The position numbers and the translations under genes were made by a program. This document shows positions 49,385 through 52,650 of a DNA stretch of 52,650 nucleotides, in pieces (position 1 is the first letter of the stretch; each line of letters opens with the position of its first letter). This stretch comes from Pseudomonas fluorescens (GTDB lineage: Bacteria > Pseudomonadota > Gammaproteobacteria > Pseudomonadales > Pseudomonadaceae). Below the pieces are notes generated by a model. That model had not been told where the DNA came from, did no database searches, and worked only from the letters and a program-made list of their open reading frames with translations. The DNA lies in contig NZ_CABVHQ010000041.1 in NCBI RefSeq assembly GCF_902497895.1, positions 1 to 52,650 on the forward strand. The letters are read 5' to 3'.

Positions 49385-51286
49385 GTGAAATTACTCGAAG
49401 AAAATCAGCCCACCGACCTCGAAACCATCGTCGGCCTCAGCCGCCGCGGTTTCATCAGTGCTGGCGCCCTGTGCGGTGCGGCGATGTTTCTCGGTGGCAC
49501 CCTGCTGAGCCGCAGCGTCCTGGCCGCCAGCGTCAGTTCCGGCGCCAGCAAGCTGCTGGGTTTCAACAGCATTGCCGCCGCCACCAGCGACTCCATCAGC
49601 TTGCCGCCAGGTTATAAATCGTCGGTACTGATCAGCTGGGGGCAACCTCTGCAAAAGGACGGCCCGGCTTTCGACCCCAGCGGCAATGGCACGGCCCAGG
49701 CCCAGGAAGTCCAGTTCGGCGACAACACCGATGGCATGAGCCTGTTTGCCTTTCCCGGCGACCCCGACCGCGCGCTGATGGCGATCAACAATGAATCCAC
49801 CAACTACCGCTACCTCTACCCTCACGGCGGCATGCCGCAGTCGGCGCAGGATGTGCACAAGGCGCTGGCCAGCGAAGGCGTCTCAGTGATCGAGGTGCAA
49901 CGCAAGAACGGCCAATGGCAATTTGTCCAGGGTTCGAGCTACAACCGTCGCATCCACGGCAACTCGCCACTGCGCGTCAGCGGTCCGGCCGCCGGGCATG
50001 AGTTGCTGAAAACCAGCGCCGATCCGCAGGGCCATACAGTCCTCGGCACCTTCCAGAACTGCGCCAACGGCAAGACCCCATGGGGCACTTATCTGACCTG
50101 TGAGGAGAACTTCACCGACTGCTTCGGCAGCAGCAACCCCGAGCAGAAGTTCGATTCGGCGCAAAAACGCTATGGCGCGGTGGCCAGCAGCAAGGAGATC
50201 AATTGGCACCCCCACGACCCGCGCTTTGACCTGGCGAAAACCCCCAACGAACTCAACCGTCACGGCTGGATCGTCGAGATCGACCCGTTCGACCCGCAAT
50301 CGACCCCGGTCAAGCGCACCGCGCTGGGCCGTTTCAAACATGAAAACGCCGCGCTGGCCGAGACCGGCGACGGGCGCGCTGTGGTCTATATGGGCGACGA
50401 TGAACGCGGTGAGTTCATCTACAAATTCATCAGCCGCGACAAGATCAATCATCAGGATCCGCAAGCCAACCGCGACCTGCTGGATCACGGCACGCTGTAC
50501 GTCGCACGTTTCGACGCGGGCGACAGCAATTCCGACCAGCCAAAAGGCCAGGGCCAGTGGATCGAAATGACCCATGGTAAAAACGGCATCGACGCCAGCA
50601 GTGGTTTTGCCGATCAGGCCCAAGTGCTGATCCACGCCCGACTCGCCGCCAGCGTGGTCAACGCCACCCGCATGGACCGCCCGGAATGGATAGTTGTCAG
50701 CCCGAAAGACGGCCAGGTCTACTGCACCCTCACCAACAACGCCAAGCGCGGCGAAGACGGCCAGCCGGTTGGCGGCCCGAACCCGCGGGAGAAGAACCTC
50801 TACGGGCAGATTCTGCGCTGGCAGGAAAACCGTGATGACCATGGAGCCATGAGCTTTGCCTGGGATCTGTTTATGGTCGCGGGCAATCCTGCTGTGCATG
50901 CCGGCACGCCAAAATGCGGTTCGGCGAATATCACCCCGCAGAATATGTTCAACAGCCCGGACGGCCTGGGTTTCGACGACGCTGGCCGACTATGGATACT
51001 CACCGATGGCGACGCCAGCAACAGCGGCGATTTCGCCGGAATGGGCAACAATCAGATGCTCTGCGCCGATCCGGTCAGCGGTGAAATTCGTCGGTTCATG
51101 GTCGGCCCGGTGGGTTGCGAGGTGACTGGCATCAGTTTTTCGCCAGATCAGAAAACCCTGTTCGTCGGCATTCAGCACCCGGGGGAGAACGGCGGTTCAA
51201 CCTTCCCCGAGCATTTGCCGAACGGCAAGCCAAGATCGTCGGTGATGGCGATCACCCGTGAAGATGGCGGGATCGTCGGCGCCTGA
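49385..51286 (+). CDS. phoX: PhoX-type alkaline phosphatase (Tat-exported)
   Basis: A 633-residue periplasmic phosphatase of the calcium/iron PhoX family (DUF839). The Tat signal is LSRRGFISAGALCGAAMFLG (Arg20-Arg21), so it is exported folded. Family segments include TPWGTYLTCEENFTDCFG, NELNRHGWIVEIDPFDP, KHENAALAE, MGDDERGEFIYKFI and FNSPDGLGFDDAGRLWILTD. The GTG at 49385 is preferred over a GTG at 49355 because AGGGAG sits six bases upstream. PhoX releases phosphate from organic monoesters under phosphate limitation. Confidence 0.93.
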   Translation: MKLLEENQPTDLETIVGLSRRGFISAGALCGAAMFLGGTLLSRSVLAASVSSGASKLLGFNSIAAATSDSISLPPGYKSSVLISWGQPLQKDGPAFDPSGNGTAQAQEVQFGDNTDGMSLFAFPGDPDRALMAINNESTNYRYLYPHGGMPQSAQDVHKALASEGVSVIEVQRKNGQWQFVQGSSYNRRIHGNSPLRVSGPAAGHELLKTSADPQGHTVLGTFQNCANGKTPWGTYLTCEENFTDCFGSSNPEQKFDSAQKRYGAVASSKEINWHPHDPRFDLAKTPNELNRHGWIVEIDPFDPQSTPVKRTALGRFKHENAALAETGDGRAVVYMGDDERGEFIYKFISRDKINHQDPQANRDLLDHGTLYVARFDAGDSNSDQPKGQGQWIEMTHGKNGIDASSGFADQAQVLIHARLAASVVNATRMDRPEWIVVSPKDGQVYCTLTNNAKRGEDGQPVGGPNPREKNLYGQILRWQENRDDHGAMSFAWDLFMVAGNPAVHAGTPKCGSANITPQNMFNSPDGLGFDDAGRLWILTDGDASNSGDFAGMGNNQMLCADPVSGEIRRFMVGPVGCEVTGISFSPDQKTLFVGIQHPGENGGSTFPEHLPNGKPRSSVMAITREDGGIVGA

Positions 51287-51383
51287 TCAATCCATTCGCG
51301 GGCAAGCCGGGCTCCCACTGGTTTTGTGCAACCCTTGTAGAAGCGGGTTTGCCCCAAGGATTTTCTCGCCCCGCACATTCCCC

Positions 51384-51514
51384 GTAGCAGCTGCCGAAGG
51401 CTGCGTTCGGCTGCGCAGCAGCCGTAAAATCAAGCGCCGCGGTATTTCCGACACACCGTGCAAGCAGGATTTACGGCTGCTGCGCAGCCGAACGCAGGCT
51501 TCGCCAGCTGCTAC
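51384..51514. repeat. 131-bp palindromic element, second full copy
   Basis: Arms GTAGCAGCTGCCGAAGGCTG and its near complement, with the loop ATCAAGCGCCGCGGTATT shared with 38273-38403. A different repeat fragment (GCGGGCAAGCCGGGCTCCCAC) precedes it at about 51298. Confidence 0.9.
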
Positions 51515-51645
51515 GGTTCGCGTAACGCCTTTACTGACCGGCATTGGGCTTGGCCACACTCATCTGAATCCCAACCCCTAAAGACAGCCCGTCTGCGCTA
51601 CCATGTCTGGCCGGACGCGGCAGCCTGCTGCGCGCAGGAGTCAGC

Positions 51646-52620
51646 ATGGCCCATCCGTTTGAAACCCTTACCCCCGATCTGGTGCTCGATGCTGTTGAAA
51701 GCATCGGGTTTCTCAGCGACGCCCGCATCCTGGCGCTGAACAGCTACGAGAACCGCGTTTACCAGGTCGGCATCGACGACTCCGAGCCGCTGATCGCCAA
51801 GTTCTACCGTCCACAGCGCTGGACCAACGAAGCGATCCTCGAAGAACACCGCTTTACCTTCGAACTCGCCGAGTGCGAGGTGCCGGTCGTCGCACCGATG
51901 ATCCACAACGGCGAAAGCCTGTTCGAACACGCCGGCTTTCGTTTCACCCTGTTCCCTCGCCGTGGCGGCCGAGCGCCAGAGCCCGGCAACCTGGATCAAC
52001 TGTATCGCCTCGGGCAATTGCTCGGCCGCTTGCACGCGGTCGGCGCCACCCGCCCGTTCGAACACCGCGAAGCACTCGGCGTGAAGAACTTCGGCCATGA
52101 CTCGCTCAATACCCTGCTCGAAGGCAATTTCGTGCCTCGCAGCCTGCTCCCGGCCTACGAGTCGGTCGCCCGGGATCTGCTCAAGCGAGTGGAAGAGGTC
52201 TACCAGGCCACGCCCCATCAGAACATCCGCATGCATGGCGACTGCCACCCCGGCAACATGATGTGCCGCGACGAGATGTTCCACATCGTCGACCTCGACG
52301 ACTGCCGCATGGGCCCGGCAGTGCAGGATCTGTGGATGATGCTCGCCGGTGACCGTCAGGAATGCCTGGGCCAGCTGTCGGAATTGATGGATGGCTACCG
52401 CGAGTTCCATGACTTCGACCCGCGTGAACTGGCACTTATCGAACCGTTGCGCGCCCTGCGGCTGATGCACTACAGCGCCTGGCTGGCCCGCCGCTGGGAT
52501 GATCCCGCGTTCCCGCGCAGCTTCCCGTGGTTTGGCACCGAGCGCTATTGGGGCGATCAGGTGCTGGCGTTGCGTGAGCAGCTTTCGGCGCTGAATGAAG
52601 AACCTCTGAAGTTGTTTTGA
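51646..52620 (+). CDS. srkA: Stress response Ser/Thr kinase SrkA (YihE/RdoA)
   Basis: A 324-residue cytoplasmic kinase of the aminoglycoside-phosphotransferase-like fold. The start HPFETLTPDLVLDAVESIGF, NSYENRVYQVG, the catalytic loop MHGDCHPGNMM (His197-Gly-Asp) and the metal motif IVDLDDCRMGP identify the family. E. coli SrkA protects against cell death by opposing MazEF-type toxins and the Cpx response. AGGAG lies 8 bases before the ATG. Confidence 0.95.
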   Translation: MAHPFETLTPDLVLDAVESIGFLSDARILALNSYENRVYQVGIDDSEPLIAKFYRPQRWTNEAILEEHRFTFELAECEVPVVAPMIHNGESLFEHAGFRFTLFPRRGGRAPEPGNLDQLYRLGQLLGRLHAVGATRPFEHREALGVKNFGHDSLNTLLEGNFVPRSLLPAYESVARDLLKRVEEVYQATPHQNIRMHGDCHPGNMMCRDEMFHIVDLDDCRMGPAVQDLWMMLAGDRQECLGQLSELMDGYREFHDFDPRELALIEPLRALRLMHYSAWLARRWDDPAFPRSFPWFGTERYWGDQVLALREQLSALNEEPLKLF

Positions 52621-52621
52621 T

Positions 52622-52650
52622 TTCAAGATCAAAAGATCGCAGCCTGCGGC
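52622..52650. repeat. Partial REP-type element at the window edge
   Basis: AAGATCAAAAGATCGCAGCC and the following TGCGGC match the right arm of the GTAGGAGCTGCC family; the element continues beyond the window. Confidence 0.8.

Overview
The window is chromosomal DNA from a Pseudomonas, most likely of the P. fluorescens group. The evidence is high-GC codon use, REP/REPIN-type palindromes of the kind typical for that group, and gene sets arranged as I recall them from Pseudomonas genomes (urt/ure, bioBFHCD with neighbouring acyl-CoA dehydrogenases, comF-modE-srkA). I see no rRNA, tRNA, CRISPR array, complete insertion sequence or prophage. Assignments rest on motifs and remembered families; no database search was made.

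Layout. 1-9.3 kb: urea uptake and hydrolysis (urtBCDE, ureD, ureA, two GNAT acetyltransferases, ureB, ureC); urtA must lie to the left and ureEFG are not present. 9.4-14.5 kb: a 1721-residue toxin/effector with a DUF6543-like N-terminal part, leucine-rich repeats and a NEL-type E3 ubiquitin ligase domain. 14.8-17.9 kb: a soluble orphan histidine kinase, an orphan RHS core protein with a Ser/Pro-rich tip, and a DUF6124-like gene with a highly structured leader. 18-27.6 kb: cbpA-cbpM, a YegD-type Hsp70, AI-2E-family permease, PsiF protein, an AraC regulator divergent from a DMT exporter, a lipase, azoR with an SMR exporter, and a LysR regulator. 27.9-34 kb: two adjacent hypothetical paralogues, an AsmA-family protein, a secreted 14-residue-repeat protein, a DesT-type regulator and a Pmp3 peptide. 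34-45.2 kb: three large acyl-CoA dehydrogenases and the biotin operon bioB-F-H-C-D. 45.3-52.6 kb: comF, an A+T-rich cassette, modE, phoX and srkA.

The best candidate for an undescribed system is the A+T-rich cassette between comF and modE (about 46.08-48.24 kb). It holds an inverted-repeat promoter, a 43-residue peptide ORF ending in GGGGHCQGGGGW, a stem-loop, a GRDP-like (PF07173-type) protein with a D-E-I-W-H-H-H motif, and an overlapping MATE/flippase-like membrane protein. This order (small Gly/His/Cys peptide, candidate modifier, exporter) resembles a modified-peptide (RiPP-like) pathway, but no known RiPP enzyme class is recognised, so the function is inference.

Other points of interest are a leader before the DUF6124-like gene with two mutually exclusive stems, one covering the Shine-Dalgarno; the NEL ligase fusion; the 27.9-29.5 kb paralogue pair; the 42-bp tandem repeat gene at 32 kb; and a PsrA-type operator upstream of an acyl-CoA dehydrogenase at 40.38 kb. 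Palindromic repeats occupy many intergenic gaps, including three inside the urea operon.
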